The notes below the pieces were generated by a model. The model saw only the letters and a program-made list of their open reading frames with translations, ran no database searches and had not been told where the DNA came from. From contig JAGBTP010000069.1 of assembly GCA_017631255.1 (NCBI GenBank), positions 1-64,000 on the forward strand: DNA of 64,000 nucleotides, written 5' to 3'. Below are positions 16,881-26,284 of the stretch, piece after piece (position 1 is the first letter of the stretch; the number at the start of each line of letters is the position of its first letter). The DNA comes from Alistipes sp. (GTDB lineage Bacteria > Bacteroidota > Bacteroidia > Bacteroidales > Rikenellaceae). Made by a program: the position numbers and the translations under genes.

Positions 16881-17660
16881 ATGGATAATAGGGCGATAGG
16901 AGTCTACGACTCGGGCTTTGGTGGCCTGTCGGTGTGGGATGAGTTGCGCAGGCGACTCCCGCACGAGTCGCTCGTGTACCTGGGTGATGGCAAGAATTGC
17001 CCCTATGGTGGTAGGGCGAAGGAGGAGATTGCAGCCTTTGCCTTCGAGGCTGTTGAGAGACTTGTAGCTGAGGGAGTTAAGATGGTTGTTGTAGGGTGCA
17101 ATACCGCCACTACGGCAGCTATTGCTGAGCTTCGTGAGCGCTGGCCCGATATGCCTATCGTGGGCCTTGAGCCTGCCGTTAAGCCTGCCTGCATAGGTTC
17201 GCGCACACGCCGCATTGCAGTGCTCGCTACGGAGCATAGTCTTCGCAGTGATATGTTCCTTGCTACGGCATCACGCTATGCCTCGGATGTTGAGGTGCTT
17301 AAGGTCGTGGGCGAGGACTTTGTCGAACTTGTCGAGGAGGGTATGGAGCAGAGCGAGGCGGCAACGATAGCTGTCGATAGGGTTGTGCGACCACTCCTTA
17401 ATGAGGGCGTTGATAAGATTGTGCTTGGCTGCACGCACTACCCATTTTTGCGTCCGCTCATCGAGCGCGTGGTGGCGGGGTGTGGCATAGATGTCATCGA
17501 CTCGGGAGAGGCCGTTGCGAGGCGTGTGGAGTGGCTCTTGGAGCGCTATGATATAGCCGCAAGTGGTGATAATGAGGCATATTATAGCTTTATAAGCTTT
17601 GCGGATGAGGCCTATCGTGAGCGCCTGGAGCGCAGGGCGAAGGTGCTGATGCAGAGGTAA
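16881..17660 (+). CDS. murI: Glutamate racemase
   Basis: A 259-residue enzyme supplying D-glutamate for peptidoglycan. It shows the catalytic pair of cysteines in GCNTATT (about residue 73) and GCTHYPFL (about 184), the substrate loop YDSGFGGLSV and the GDGKNCPYGG segment. It starts 4 bases after the aroK stop, so the two are co-transcribed. Downstream, a 100-base gap leads to ftsK. Confidence 0.95.
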   Translation: MDNRAIGVYDSGFGGLSVWDELRRRLPHESLVYLGDGKNCPYGGRAKEEIAAFAFEAVERLVAEGVKMVVVGCNTATTAAIAELRERWPDMPIVGLEPAVKPACIGSRTRRIAVLATEHSLRSDMFLATASRYASDVEVLKVVGEDFVELVEEGMEQSEAATIAVDRVVRPLLNEGVDKIVLGCTHYPFLRPLIERVVAGCGIDVIDSGEAVARRVEWLLERYDIAASGDNEAYYSFISFADEAYRERLERRAKVLMQR

Positions 17661-17764
17661 CGGTATGTGCAAATGATGGAATATAGTGTCGAGGGTGCTC
17701 GTTAGTAGAGTGGCTTAGGCGGCGGAAAGTGATATAAAAGATTAACCTCAATTTAGAATTGGTT

Positions 17765-20362
17765 ATGGCAAACAATAAACAAACTAAGGGTAAAAAGACG
17801 AAGAAGCGTGCGACGATGGATGTCACCACGCTCGATAATATACGACTTGTGTCGGGCTTTGTGCTGATGCTTTTTGGTGCCTTCTTGTTCTTCTCGGTGC
17901 TCTCGTATTTCTTCTATTGGAAGGAGGATATGAGCGCTCTTGCCGAGCTTGGCAAGCCTATGGCTAACCCTGAGTTTAATAACATATGTGGCGAGTGGGG
18001 TGCTAAGGTGGCAAGTGGTGTTGTCGGAGGGGGCTTTGGTCTCTTCTCGATAATATTCCCTATCGTGTTGTGCACCATTGGCTGGCGTCTGTTCCGCTAT
18101 CAGCCGCTGCGATTGCATAAGTTCCTACTCATTTACGGCATCGTGCTTGTACTTGGCTCACTGACCTTTGGCTTCTTCTTCGGCACAAGCTGGGGTGTCT
18201 TTGGTTCGGGCCTCGGTGGTGAGTACGGTATCGCCTTGGATAACTACTTCTGTGGTGTTATGGGCTCGGTGGGTACGCTGCTGCTTATCATCGCAGCGTG
18301 GATTCTTACGGGTCTGCTCATCAATCGCAACTTCCTGCTTGTTGTCGATAGCGCTGGCGAGCAGGTAGCGGGTGGTATCACCAAGGTTACGCGTAAGGTA
18401 ATCAAGATTTTACACCGCAAAGATGGTAGCATTGAGGAGGTAGTTGAGGAGGTCGAAGAGATTGAGGACGAGGCCTCGGAAGAGGATGATACACACGACG
18501 ATGCACCTGAGACAGAGGAGGATGTAGCGCCTGAACAGCCTACTACGGGCGGAGGTGTGCCTAAGGAGGATGAGTCGCCATTTATTGTGGTGCCTAACGA
18601 TGAGGATGATGAGGAGGTCTGTCCAACGCCTCAGGGCGAGGATAAGCCAAAGGAGGATGATAAGCCATTTACAACCGAGGAGTCAACCGAGATTCTCAAC
18701 CCAGAGGGTAAGGCGGAGGAGGGTAGTGACGAGGGTGACACCGAGGAGACTACTGAGGTTGATGCCGAAGGCAATATCGTCATTCGTGTGGTGCACAAGA
18801 GGCCTAAGACCCTGCCAGAGGAGGATATTGAGATGCCTACCTATGACCCTACGCTCGACATTGCGCATTACACAGCCCCAACGGCACAGTTGCTCACCGA
18901 TTATAGGGCTGATAATCCGATAGATGAGGAGGAGATTTTCCGCAACAAGGAGCGTATTCGCGAGACACTGCTCCACTTCCATGTGCCGATTGTGAGTATG
19001 ACCGCAACGGTGGGTCCTACCGTCACACTCTATGAGATTGTTCAGGAGCCTGGTGTTAAGATTTCGCGTATTCAGGGCTTGGAGGATGACCTTGCGCAGA
19101 ACCTCAAGGCGCAGAGCGTGCGTATCATCGCGCCGATACCTGGTAAGGGTACTGTCGGCATCGAGGTGCCTAACAAGATTAAGCAGACGGTGTCGATGCG
19201 TTCGGCGATATGTTCGGCAGAGTTCCAGAACTCGAAGGCGGAGTTGCCTGTGGTTATTGGTCGTACCATTCAGAACGATAACTTCGTGTTCGACCTTGCC
19301 AAGTTACCTCACCTCCTTGTGGCTGGTGCTACGGGTCAGGGTAAGTCGGTTGGTTTGAACGCCATCATCACCTCGTTGCTCTATCGCAAGCACCCTGCTG
19401 AGCTTAAGTTCGTGCTTATCGACCCTAAGATGGTTGAGTTCTCGCTCTACACCAAGCTCGAGAAGCACTTCTTGGCAAAGATGGAGTCGGAGGATGACGC
19501 CATCGTGACCGACTCAAAGAAGGCCGTAAATACGCTTAACTCGCTCTGTACGGAGATGGCCAACCGTCTCGATTTGTGTAAGCAGGCGCAGGCAAAGAAC
19601 ATCATCGAGTATAACGAGAAGTTCAAGAATAGGATGCTTAACCCCGAAAAGGGACATCGCTATCTACCATATATCGTGGTTGTTATCGACGAGTTTGCCG
19701 ACCTTATTATGACGGCTAAGGAGGTTGAGTTCCCCGTTATGCGACTTGCGCAGAAGGCGCGTGCCGTGGGTATTCACCTTATCGTCGCAACGCAGCGACC
19801 CGATGTTAAGGTTATTACGGGTGGTATCAAGGCCAACTTCCCAGCGCGTATCGCCTTTCGAGTTATGCAGATGACCGACTCGCGTACGATTATCGACCAG
19901 CCAGGTGCTAATCAGCTTATCGGTCGAGGCGATATGCTCTTCCTCAATGGTGGTGAGCCTGTGCGTATCCAGTGTGCCTTTGTCGACACGCCAGAGGTGG
20001 AGAGCATCGTGAAGCATATTGGTGACCAGCAGGGCTACGAGTCGGCATATAACCTACCAGACTACTCGCCTGAGTCGGGTGCTGATGTGGGTGTTGGCTT
20101 TGGCAGCGAGGAGAGCGGCCAGCCGCAGAAGTACGACCCTAAGTTTGCGGAGATTGCACGCGAGGCGGTGACAAGTGGTATGATTTCGACCTCGATGATT
20201 CAGCGTAACTTCGAGGTGGGTTTCAACCGTGCGGGTCGCATTATGTTGCAGCTCGAGAGGGCGGGTATCGTTGGCCCACAGATTGGCGCTAAGCCTCGTG
20301 AGATTAAGTTCTACGACTTGCAGTCACTCGAGGCCAAGTTGCAGGATTTGGGTGTATTCTAA
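17765..20362 (+). CDS. ftsK: DNA translocase FtsK
   Basis: A roughly 865-residue septal DNA pump. The N-terminal 200 residues hold about four membrane helices. A very acidic, Glu/Thr-rich linker (about 210-355) follows, then the FtsK alpha domain, the motor with Walker A GATGQGKSVG (about residue 520) and Walker B VVVIDEFADLI, and a C-terminal winged-helix gamma domain (ISTSMIQRNFEVGFNRAGRIM). The ATG at 17765 is chosen over a TTG at 17759. FtsK moves the terminus region and activates dimer resolution at division. The next gene encodes a LolA-like protein, a common pairing in Bacteroidota. Confidence 0.95.
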   Translation: MANNKQTKGKKTKKRATMDVTTLDNIRLVSGFVLMLFGAFLFFSVLSYFFYWKEDMSALAELGKPMANPEFNNICGEWGAKVASGVVGGGFGLFSIIFPIVLCTIGWRLFRYQPLRLHKFLLIYGIVLVLGSLTFGFFFGTSWGVFGSGLGGEYGIALDNYFCGVMGSVGTLLLIIAAWILTGLLINRNFLLVVDSAGEQVAGGITKVTRKVIKILHRKDGSIEEVVEEVEEIEDEASEEDDTHDDAPETEEDVAPEQPTTGGGVPKEDESPFIVVPNDEDDEEVCPTPQGEDKPKEDDKPFTTEESTEILNPEGKAEEGSDEGDTEETTEVDAEGNIVIRVVHKRPKTLPEEDIEMPTYDPTLDIAHYTAPTAQLLTDYRADNPIDEEEIFRNKERIRETLLHFHVPIVSMTATVGPTVTLYEIVQEPGVKISRIQGLEDDLAQNLKAQSVRIIAPIPGKGTVGIEVPNKIKQTVSMRSAICSAEFQNSKAELPVVIGRTIQNDNFVFDLAKLPHLLVAGATGQGKSVGLNAIITSLLYRKHPAELKFVLIDPKMVEFSLYTKLEKHFLAKMESEDDAIVTDSKKAVNTLNSLCTEMANRLDLCKQAQAKNIIEYNEKFKNRMLNPEKGHRYLPYIVVVIDEFADLIMTAKEVEFPVMRLAQKARAVGIHLIVATQRPDVKVITGGIKANFPARIAFRVMQMTDSRTIIDQPGANQLIGRGDMLFLNGGEPVRIQCAFVDTPEVESIVKHIGDQQGYESAYNLPDYSPESGADVGVGFGSEESGQPQKYDPKFAEIAREAVTSGMISTSMIQRNFEVGFNRAGRIMLQLERAGIVGPQIGAKPREIKFYDLQSLEAKLQDLGVF

Positions 20363-20424
20363 TGGTCAATGGCTCGCAATGCGGGCCTTTGCCGTTGATG
20401 TATATAACTATAAGTGAATTGATT

Positions 20425-21027
20425 ATGAGAGGATTGATTATATCGGTTGTGGCGATGCTCAGTGCCGTTGCTGCTATGGCGCAGGATGGTGCTGCGTGGT
20501 GGGTCGAGCGACTCGACGCTACGCTTGGTGAGCGCTATGCTATGAAGATAGAGGTTGAGATGATGGGCGAGGAGCCTATCGAGGGTCTCTTTATGGTCGA
20601 TGGCGAGGACTACTACATCACTATCGGCATTATGGAGGTATATGGCGATGGTAGCCGCCGCTACGAGGTTAACAACGAGCGCAAGGAGGTGACTATCGAC
20701 AGTGTCGATTTGGGAAGTGTTGACCTTCTTACCAATCCAACACACGCCTTCGATTTTGTGGATGAGGAGTTTCGCTCGGAGCTTGTGTCGTATAGTGCTA
20801 CGGCGGGTGTTTTGCGCCTTGTGCCGAGGGATAGTGCGCTTGGCATCTCGGAGATTGAGGTGGCTATGCGTCGTGATGGAGAGAGGGTAGTGCCTACGAG
20901 GGTGACATACGACTATGGTGGTGATAGCATCTCGATTGAGCTTTCCGCGGTGGTGTGGAGCGAGCGTGGATTGCCAAGGTGGGATAAGAATGAGTATCGA
21001 GCATACGATATCGTGTCGTTTTTATAA
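20425..21027 (+). CDS. LolA-like outer-membrane lipoprotein chaperone
   Basis: About 200 residues from the ATG at 20425. An earlier frame from 20362 would add 21 residues before the signal peptide and is not preferred. The protein starts with a signal peptide (MRGLIISVVAMLSAVAAMAQ) and then alternates short strands typical of the half-barrel LolA fold (GLFMVDGEDYYITIG, RYEVNNERKEVTID, RLVPRDS). It probably carries lipoproteins across the periplasm. Assignment rests on the fold pattern, the size and the position right after ftsK; pairwise similarity to proteobacterial LolA is low. Confidence 0.7.
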   Translation: MRGLIISVVAMLSAVAAMAQDGAAWWVERLDATLGERYAMKIEVEMMGEEPIEGLFMVDGEDYYITIGIMEVYGDGSRRYEVNNERKEVTIDSVDLGSVDLLTNPTHAFDFVDEEFRSELVSYSATAGVLRLVPRDSALGISEIEVAMRRDGERVVPTRVTYDYGGDSISIELSAVVWSERGLPRWDKNEYRAYDIVSFL

Positions 21028-21061
21028 TTCATTTATTAACAGTTAATTATTAGTCGAAGAG

Positions 21062-21793
21062 ATGAGAAAATTTTTGTTTGCAACACTTGTGTGCGTGGGC
21101 TTGGTAGCTTGCAGTAAGCCAAGCACATTTATCGACCCGCAGCCTCAGAAGGGGGCGTGCGTTGAGAATTTCGATGCGGCTATTAGCAGTGGTAATTATG
21201 TGTATGGCTATGTCGGTGAGCATCTGAGATTTAGACACTTCTACAATGAGGAGTACGCCTATTGGGGTGGTTTTGCGCAGTCTAAGTGCTTCGACACAGA
21301 TCTTGCAAACGGTACATTCGAGAATCAGTATAGCGTATATAACGAGGCGGCAGCATCGGGTGATGGCTTTCTGCTCTACTACTACGATGCCTATAACGAG
21401 CCTTGCGACATAGAGTTCCGCCGTTCGGGAGAGTACGCCTTTGCAAGCGTTAAGCTAAATTTGTCGACCTACACGCTTGCCTCTATCACCAATGAGGATA
21501 TCAACGCGTTCGCTCGTGCCTTCATCGATGGCGACTACCTCAAGGTGGTGTTCACACCTATCGACGACGAGAAGCAGGAGGTTGTGGCGCAGCGTGTGGA
21601 GTGTTATGTGGTGGACTATCGTGATGGCAAGCGCTTTGTGGCAGATAGCTGGAATGAGTTTGATCTTTCGGCTATCAAGGGCGATCACTTTGGTATTCGT
21701 GTAGTTGTGGAGACTACCGATGTGGGCGAGTGGGGTGCTAATACGCCACTATACATCTGCCTCGATGACCTGAAGTATAGCATCGACGAGTAG
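21062..21793 (+). CDS. DUF4465 lipoprotein
   Basis: A 243-residue predicted lipoprotein with lipobox VACS (Cys17). The body matches the DUF4465 pattern: YWGGFAQSKCFDTDL, NQYSVYNEAAASGDGF, then a C-terminal jelly-roll-like part with YVVDYRDGKRF, WNEFDLSAIKGDHFGIRV and YICLDDLKY. DUF4465 proteins occur in Bacteroidota and Planctomycetota, often near cobalamin or TonB-linked uptake genes, but the function is not known and no such neighbour is seen here. It is separated from the LolA-like gene by 34 bases and ends at the terminator at 21819. Confidence 0.75.
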   Translation: MRKFLFATLVCVGLVACSKPSTFIDPQPQKGACVENFDAAISSGNYVYGYVGEHLRFRHFYNEEYAYWGGFAQSKCFDTDLANGTFENQYSVYNEAAASGDGFLLYYYDAYNEPCDIEFRRSGEYAFASVKLNLSTYTLASITNEDINAFARAFIDGDYLKVVFTPIDDEKQEVVAQRVECYVVDYRDGKRFVADSWNEFDLSAIKGDHFGIRVVVETTDVGEWGANTPLYICLDDLKYSIDE

Positions 21794-21818
21794 TGCTAAG
21801 TAGATAGTTAAGTATGAT

Positions 21819-21844
21819 GGGGTTGTTCGAAGTGGGACAACCCC
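21819..21844 (+). terminator. Terminator after DUF4465
   Basis: GGGGTTGT pairs with ACAACCCC around a 10-base loop, followed by TCATTTTATC. It lies 25 bases after the stop codon. Confidence 0.7.
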
Positions 21845-21861
21845 TCATTTTATCTATAATA

Positions 21862-21893
21862 TTTGGCAATCTAACTTTTTTTTTATACCTTTG
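21862..21893 (+). promoter_or_regulatory. Promoter of the 21.9-kb operon
   Basis: TACCTTTG at 21886-21893 with TTTG at 21862-21865, 20 bases apart. The ATG follows 29 bases downstream. Confidence 0.8.
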
Positions 21894-21922
21894 ATACGCT
21901 GTATATAGATATAACAAAAACA

Positions 21923-22990
21923 ATGGGACTTAGAAGAATTCAAGAGCGACTTGCGCGTCTAAACTCACTCGTCAAGGGTTGGGAGGATGGCGCAGCAGTA
22001 TCACAAATAGAGCGCGATATAGCCCTCGAGGAGCTACGCCGAATCTACGATGCCATCCTTGACTACGACCTGGGCGATCGAGAGGCTTTGCCAACTGCAA
22101 AGGTGGAGAGCAAGGAGGAGAGTAGGAGGGTTGTGATCCCTGCGGCGGAGGTTGTCGTTGATCACTTCCAGGCTACGGCGGTTGATGATTTCGACGATGC
22201 ACTCGATATTGACGCCTTGCTCGGAATCTCCGTTGAGGAGGAGGCTGAGGCGGCGGAAGAGAGTGTAGAGATAGAGGTCGCAGTAATCGAGGAGACGCCT
22301 GCAAAGGAGGAGGCTCCTATTGAGGAGACTATGTCAGTGAAGGGCGAGGAGACTGTTGAGGTGGCTACTACGGAGGCTGCTGAGACCCCAACCGCGGTGT
22401 TATCGGATTCTGCTGAGGATGTGCACGAGGATGCTGCGGCAGGAGGTGCTCTCTTCAACCTTGAGGATATTCCTGTCAGGGCTAAGTCGGGTCGAAGGAT
22501 GGTGCAGCTATACAGCGACGGCTATAAGGGTCGCACCTCGGAGCCAGAGGTGGCAGAGCCTAAGCCACAACCACGCACCGAGACCCCTGCGCCAGCACCT
22601 AAGCCTGAGCCAAAACCACAGCCAGTACCTGAGGTAAGAGCGCAGAGTGTGGCGGAGGCGACGGTCGAGGAGCAGACCGTGCGCTTGGGCGATGTGCTCG
22701 GTGGCGGTGTTACGACGCTGGCAGATAAGATGGCTGCAGATGATGCCCCAACGATGCCGTTCAACAAGATTAAGTCGCTGCGCGAGGCTATCGGCCTAAA
22801 TGATAAGTTCCTGATGATACGCGACCTCTTTGCGGGCGATGCACCACGCTACGAGGCGACGATAGATACCCTTGATGAGTTCGAGGATTTGGGCGAATGT
22901 ATGATATACATCGTCGAGAATTTCCGTTGGAATCCCGACTCGGAGGGAGCTAAACTTCTTGTCTCACTCATTGAGAGAAAACTTGCATAG
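21923..22990 (+). CDS. Bacteroidota-specific acidic protein of unknown function
   Basis: A 355-residue protein without signal peptide or membrane segment. Residues 1-60 form a predicted helical region (GLRRIQERLARLNSLVKGW). Residues 60-245 are low complexity: very acidic (Glu/Ala/Val-rich) and then Pro/Lys-rich (PAPAPKPEPKPQPVPEV). The last 100 residues form a compact domain (KSLREAIGLNDKFLMIRDLFAGD.PRYEATIDTL) with a pattern remembered from conserved proteins across Bacteroidota. No function is known. It is 2 bases from rsmI and so probably co-transcribed with it. Confidence 0.75.
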   Translation: MGLRRIQERLARLNSLVKGWEDGAAVSQIERDIALEELRRIYDAILDYDLGDREALPTAKVESKEESRRVVIPAAEVVVDHFQATAVDDFDDALDIDALLGISVEEEAEAAEESVEIEVAVIEETPAKEEAPIEETMSVKGEETVEVATTEAAETPTAVLSDSAEDVHEDAAAGGALFNLEDIPVRAKSGRRMVQLYSDGYKGRTSEPEVAEPKPQPRTETPAPAPKPEPKPQPVPEVRAQSVAEATVEEQTVRLGDVLGGGVTTLADKMAADDAPTMPFNKIKSLREAIGLNDKFLMIRDLFAGDAPRYEATIDTLDEFEDLGECMIYIVENFRWNPDSEGAKLLVSLIERKLA

Positions 22991-22992
22991 CT

Positions 22993-23712
22993 ATGGCAAA
23001 ACTATATATTGTCCCTACGCCTATTGGTAACCTCGAGGACATCACGCTGCGTGCGATTAATGTTCTCAAGGAGGTAGATTTCATCCTCGCTGAGGATACC
23101 CGAACAACATCATTCTTGTTACGCCATCTGGGCATCGAGAAGCCTATGCACTCACACCATAAGTTCAATGAGCACGCTACGGTAGGTCGTGTGGCGGAGG
23201 CTATTGCCAATGGTCGTGATGTGGCTTTGGTGTCGGATGCTGGTACGCCTGGTATCTCCGACCCAGGTTTTCTCCTTGTGCGCCGATGCGTCGAGGAGGG
23301 TATCGATGTGGTGACGCTGCCAGGTGCTACGGCACTCATCCCCGCCGTTGTGCAGAGTGGCTTTCCCTGCGATAGGTTCTGCTTTGAGGGCTTCCTGCCA
23401 CAGAAGAAGGGTCGTATGAAGCGCCTTGAGGAGCTGTCGACCGAGCCTCGCACGCTGGTGCTTTACGAGTCGCCCTATCGTGTTGTTAAGTGCCTCGAGC
23501 AGCTTGCTGCTACATTTGGCGCGGAGCGCCGTGTGGCCGTTGTGAGGGAGATAACCAAGAAGTTCGAGGAGTGCGTGCGTGGTAGTGTCGCAGAGGCGCT
23601 CGACCACTTCCGTGCTCACGAGCCTAAGGGCGAGTTCGTCATCGTTGTCGAGGGCTACGACCCCAAACGCGCTCAGCAGAGCGTAGATGATGACGAGGAG
23701 GATGAGCAGTAG
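22993..23712 (+). CDS. rsmI: 16S rRNA 2'-O-ribose C1402 methyltransferase
   Basis: A 239-residue SAM-dependent methyltransferase of the tetrapyrrole-methylase fold. Motifs: VPTPIGNLEDITLRA at the N-terminus, EDTRTT, SDAGTPGISDPG and VTLPGATALIPA. It modifies C1402 in the decoding centre. The length is near the 280-residue norm, with a short acidic tail (DDDEEDEQ) in place of a longer C-terminus. It begins 2 bases after the preceding acidic protein gene. Confidence 0.95.
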   Translation: MAKLYIVPTPIGNLEDITLRAINVLKEVDFILAEDTRTTSFLLRHLGIEKPMHSHHKFNEHATVGRVAEAIANGRDVALVSDAGTPGISDPGFLLVRRCVEEGIDVVTLPGATALIPAVVQSGFPCDRFCFEGFLPQKKGRMKRLEELSTEPRTLVLYESPYRVVKCLEQLAATFGAERRVAVVREITKKFEECVRGSVAEALDHFRAHEPKGEFVIVVEGYDPKRAQQSVDDDEEDEQ

Positions 23713-23757
23713 TGGTGCCGCCCGATGAGGGTGGTGTTGATATAAAGAGTTAAGAGT

Positions 23758-24759
23758 ATGGCAAAGCTAAGTGTGGTAATTCTCAACTGGAACGGACGCC
23801 GACACCTCGAGCGTTACCTTCCAAGCGTCGTGGAGCATACGACGGGCGATGCCGAGGTTATCGTGGCCGACAATGGCTCCACGGATGACTCGCTGGCGTG
23901 GCTGAGGCTCACATATCCCGAGGTGCGCGTGGTGCGCCTCGATAGGAACTATGGCTTTGCAGGTGGATATAACCGTGCGCTGAGGGAGGTTGATAGCCCA
24001 TATTACCTGCTCCTAAACTCCGATGTGGAGGTTACGGCGGGGTGGTGGCAACCCCTTGTCGAGGTGCTCGATAGCGAGGCAGATGTGGCTGCTGTGGCAC
24101 CAAAGATTCTTGCGGATGCGGAGCGCGATATGTTCGAGTATGCGGGTGCTGCGGGAGGCTTCATCGACTACTTGGGCTACCCTTTCTGTCGTGGTCGCAT
24201 AATGTCGACGGTGGAGCGTGATGCGGGTCAGTACGACACCAAGCGCGATATCTTCTGGGCAAGTGGTGCGGCGATGTGTTGCCGTAGCGAGGTGTTTCAC
24301 GCCCTCGGTGGCTTCGACGACGACTTCTTTGCCCATATGGAGGAGATAGACCTCCAGTGGCGTATGCAGCTTGCGGGCTGGCGCATTGTTGCAGAGCCTA
24401 AGGCTGTGGTATACCACCTCGGTGGTGGCACGCTGCCGCCCTCGTCGCGTAAGGTCTACCTCAATCACCGAAATAACTTGGCGATGCTATATAAGTGCGC
24501 TACGCCGTTGCAGCGCTTGGTGGTTGCCGTAGTGCGACCCTTCACCGATGGTGCCGAGGCGCTTGGTTATCTGCTTACGCTTCACCCACATAAGGCGTGG
24601 GCCATTGCGCGTGCGTGGGGTGCCTTCCTCAAATGGCACAAGGTGCTTGCTCAGAAGCGTAGTGCGGTGGTGCGCAAGAAAAAGGTCAAGGGCATATACC
24701 GCTTCTCTATCGTTGTGCGTTACCTCTTTGGCGCACGCCACTTCAAAAATATATTGTGA
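23758..24759 (+). CDS. Glycosyltransferase family 2
   Basis: A 333-residue GT-A glycosyltransferase resembling rhamnosyltransferase-type enzymes. Visible: VVILNWNGRRHLERYLPSV (nucleotide-sugar binding start), ADNGSTDDS, LLLNSDVEV (metal-binding DxD-like), GGFDDDFFAHMEEIDLQWR (the catalytic ED-like motif) and a basic C-terminal region. It probably adds a sugar in surface polysaccharide or glycoprotein assembly. The stop codon overlaps the ATG of the next glycosyltransferase (TGATG), which implies coupled translation. Confidence 0.88.
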   Translation: MAKLSVVILNWNGRRHLERYLPSVVEHTTGDAEVIVADNGSTDDSLAWLRLTYPEVRVVRLDRNYGFAGGYNRALREVDSPYYLLLNSDVEVTAGWWQPLVEVLDSEADVAAVAPKILADAERDMFEYAGAAGGFIDYLGYPFCRGRIMSTVERDAGQYDTKRDIFWASGAAMCCRSEVFHALGGFDDDFFAHMEEIDLQWRMQLAGWRIVAEPKAVVYHLGGGTLPPSSRKVYLNHRNNLAMLYKCATPLQRLVVAVVRPFTDGAEALGYLLTLHPHKAWAIARAWGAFLKWHKVLAQKRSAVVRKKKVKGIYRFSIVVRYLFGARHFKNIL

Positions 24760-25475
24760 TGAGACGACTGATAATCATACCTACCTACAATGAGAGGGAG
24801 AATGTCGTAAGGATGATACGACGCCTTATGTCTATGTCGGAGGGTTTCGACCTCCTTATCGTCGACGACGGCTCACCCGATGGTACTGCCGCCCTTGTGC
24901 GTGAGGAGCAGCAGAGTTTTGGAGGACGCCTCCACCTGCTTGAGCGTGCTGGTAAACTGGGCCTCGGTACGGCGTATATCGCAGGCTTCAAGTTCGCCCT
25001 TGAGCACGACTACGACCGCATCTTCGAGATGGACTGCGACTTCTCGCACAACCCCGATGACCTGTCGAGACTCGATGCAATGCTCAACGAGAGGGATGTT
25101 GCCATTGGCTCGCGCTACTCGCGTGGCGTGAATGTCGTAAATTGGCCTATGGGGCGTCTATTGATGTCCTACTTCGCGTCGAAGTATGTGCGCATCGTGA
25201 CGCGTATGCCTGTCTGCGATGCTACGGCGGGCTTTGTGGCCTATCGTCGTGAGGTGCTGGAGGCCATCGACCTCAAAGCTATTCAGATGAACGGCTACGG
25301 CTTCCAGATAGAGATGAAGTATAGCGCGTGGAAGCTCGGCTTTAGCATCGGCGAGGTGTCGATTATCTTCATTGATCGTGAGGAGGGAACATCGAAGATG
25401 TCGTCAGGCATCTTTGGCGAGGCATTCTTTGGCGTCTTGAAGCTACCGCTCAGGCGCATAAATCGTAAAAATTAA
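24759..25475 (+). CDS. Polyprenol monophosphomannose synthase-like glycosyltransferase
   Basis: A 238-residue GT2 enzyme of the dolichyl/polyprenyl-phosphate mannose synthase type. The ATG at 24759 overlaps the preceding TGA; an in-frame GTG at 24756 is less likely. Motifs: IIPTYNERENVVRMI, LIVDDGSPDGT, EMDCDFSHNPDDL (the DxD metal site) and IGSRYSRGVNVVNWP. There is no C-terminal membrane domain, so it should be a soluble or peripheral enzyme making a lipid-linked sugar donor at the inner membrane. This could serve the protein O-glycosylation known in Bacteroidota; that link is an inference. Confidence 0.88.
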   Translation: MRRLIIIPTYNERENVVRMIRRLMSMSEGFDLLIVDDGSPDGTAALVREEQQSFGGRLHLLERAGKLGLGTAYIAGFKFALEHDYDRIFEMDCDFSHNPDDLSRLDAMLNERDVAIGSRYSRGVNVVNWPMGRLLMSYFASKYVRIVTRMPVCDATAGFVAYRREVLEAIDLKAIQMNGYGFQIEMKYSAWKLGFSIGEVSIIFIDREEGTSKMSSGIFGEAFFGVLKLPLRRINRKN

Positions 25476-25487
25476 AGTATATAACAT

Positions 25488-26273
25488 ATGAATATGACTG
25501 ATGCCGAGAAGGCAACCGCTCGTCTGCTCGAAGTAATGGATACCCTGCGTAGGGAGTGCCCTTGGGATAGGGAGCAGACATTCGACACACTGCGAAATAA
25601 TACAATCGAAGAGACATACGAACTTGTTGATGCCATCAATGACAAGAATATGGAGGGTATCAAGGAGGAACTTGGCGACCTGTTGCTCCATGTGGCTTTC
25701 TACTCGAAGCTTGGCGAGGAGGTGGGTGCCTTCGACTATACGGATGTGGCTAATGGCGTGTGTGACAAGTTGATATACCGCCACCCACATGTCTATGGCG
25801 ATATCCACGCCGACACCCCTGAGGCTGTTAAGGAGAATTGGGAGGCGCTCAAGCTACGCAAGAAGAAGCGCAAGAGCGGCACTCTTGGTGGCGTTCCTGT
25901 TTCGCTACCCGCAATGGTCAAGGCCTTCCGCATCGGCGAGAAGGCGGCATCGGTGGGCTTCGATTGGGGCCATAAGGAGGATGTGTGGAGCAAGGTTAGC
26001 GAGGAACTCGCTGAGGTTGATACCGAGATTAAGGCTGGCGACAAGGAGCGCCTCACCGACGAGATGGGAGACCTCTTCTTTGCTCTTATCAACGCCTGCC
26101 GCCTCTATGGCATCGACCCAGAGGGCGCACTTGAGCGTACCAATAAGAAGTTTATCCGCCGCTTCGGCTATGTCGAGGAGCAGGCGGAGCGCACAGGTCG
26201 TGTACTCAAGGAGATGAGCCTCGAGGAGATGGATGGCTATTGGAACGAGGCTAAGAGATTGGAAAACAAATAA
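25488..26273 (+). CDS. mazG: Nucleoside triphosphate pyrophosphohydrolase
   Basis: A 261-residue MazG enzyme with two tandem all-alpha MazG domains. The N-terminal one has RRECPWDREQTFDTL, IEETYELVDAI and EELGDLLLHVAFYS; the C-terminal one has SEELAEVDTEI and DEMGDLFFALIN, the E-x2-E...E-x2-D metal sites. It hydrolyses damaged or excess NTPs to NMPs and pyrophosphate. Length equals that of E. coli MazG (263). It lies 12 bases after the glycosyltransferase pair and 11 bases before the gamma-carbonic anhydrase. Confidence 0.95.
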   Translation: MNMTDAEKATARLLEVMDTLRRECPWDREQTFDTLRNNTIEETYELVDAINDKNMEGIKEELGDLLLHVAFYSKLGEEVGAFDYTDVANGVCDKLIYRHPHVYGDIHADTPEAVKENWEALKLRKKKRKSGTLGGVPVSLPAMVKAFRIGEKAASVGFDWGHKEDVWSKVSEELAEVDTEIKAGDKERLTDEMGDLFFALINACRLYGIDPEGALERTNKKFIRRFGYVEEQAERTGRVLKEMSLEEMDGYWNEAKRLENK

Positions 26274-26284
26274 TAACATAAACT

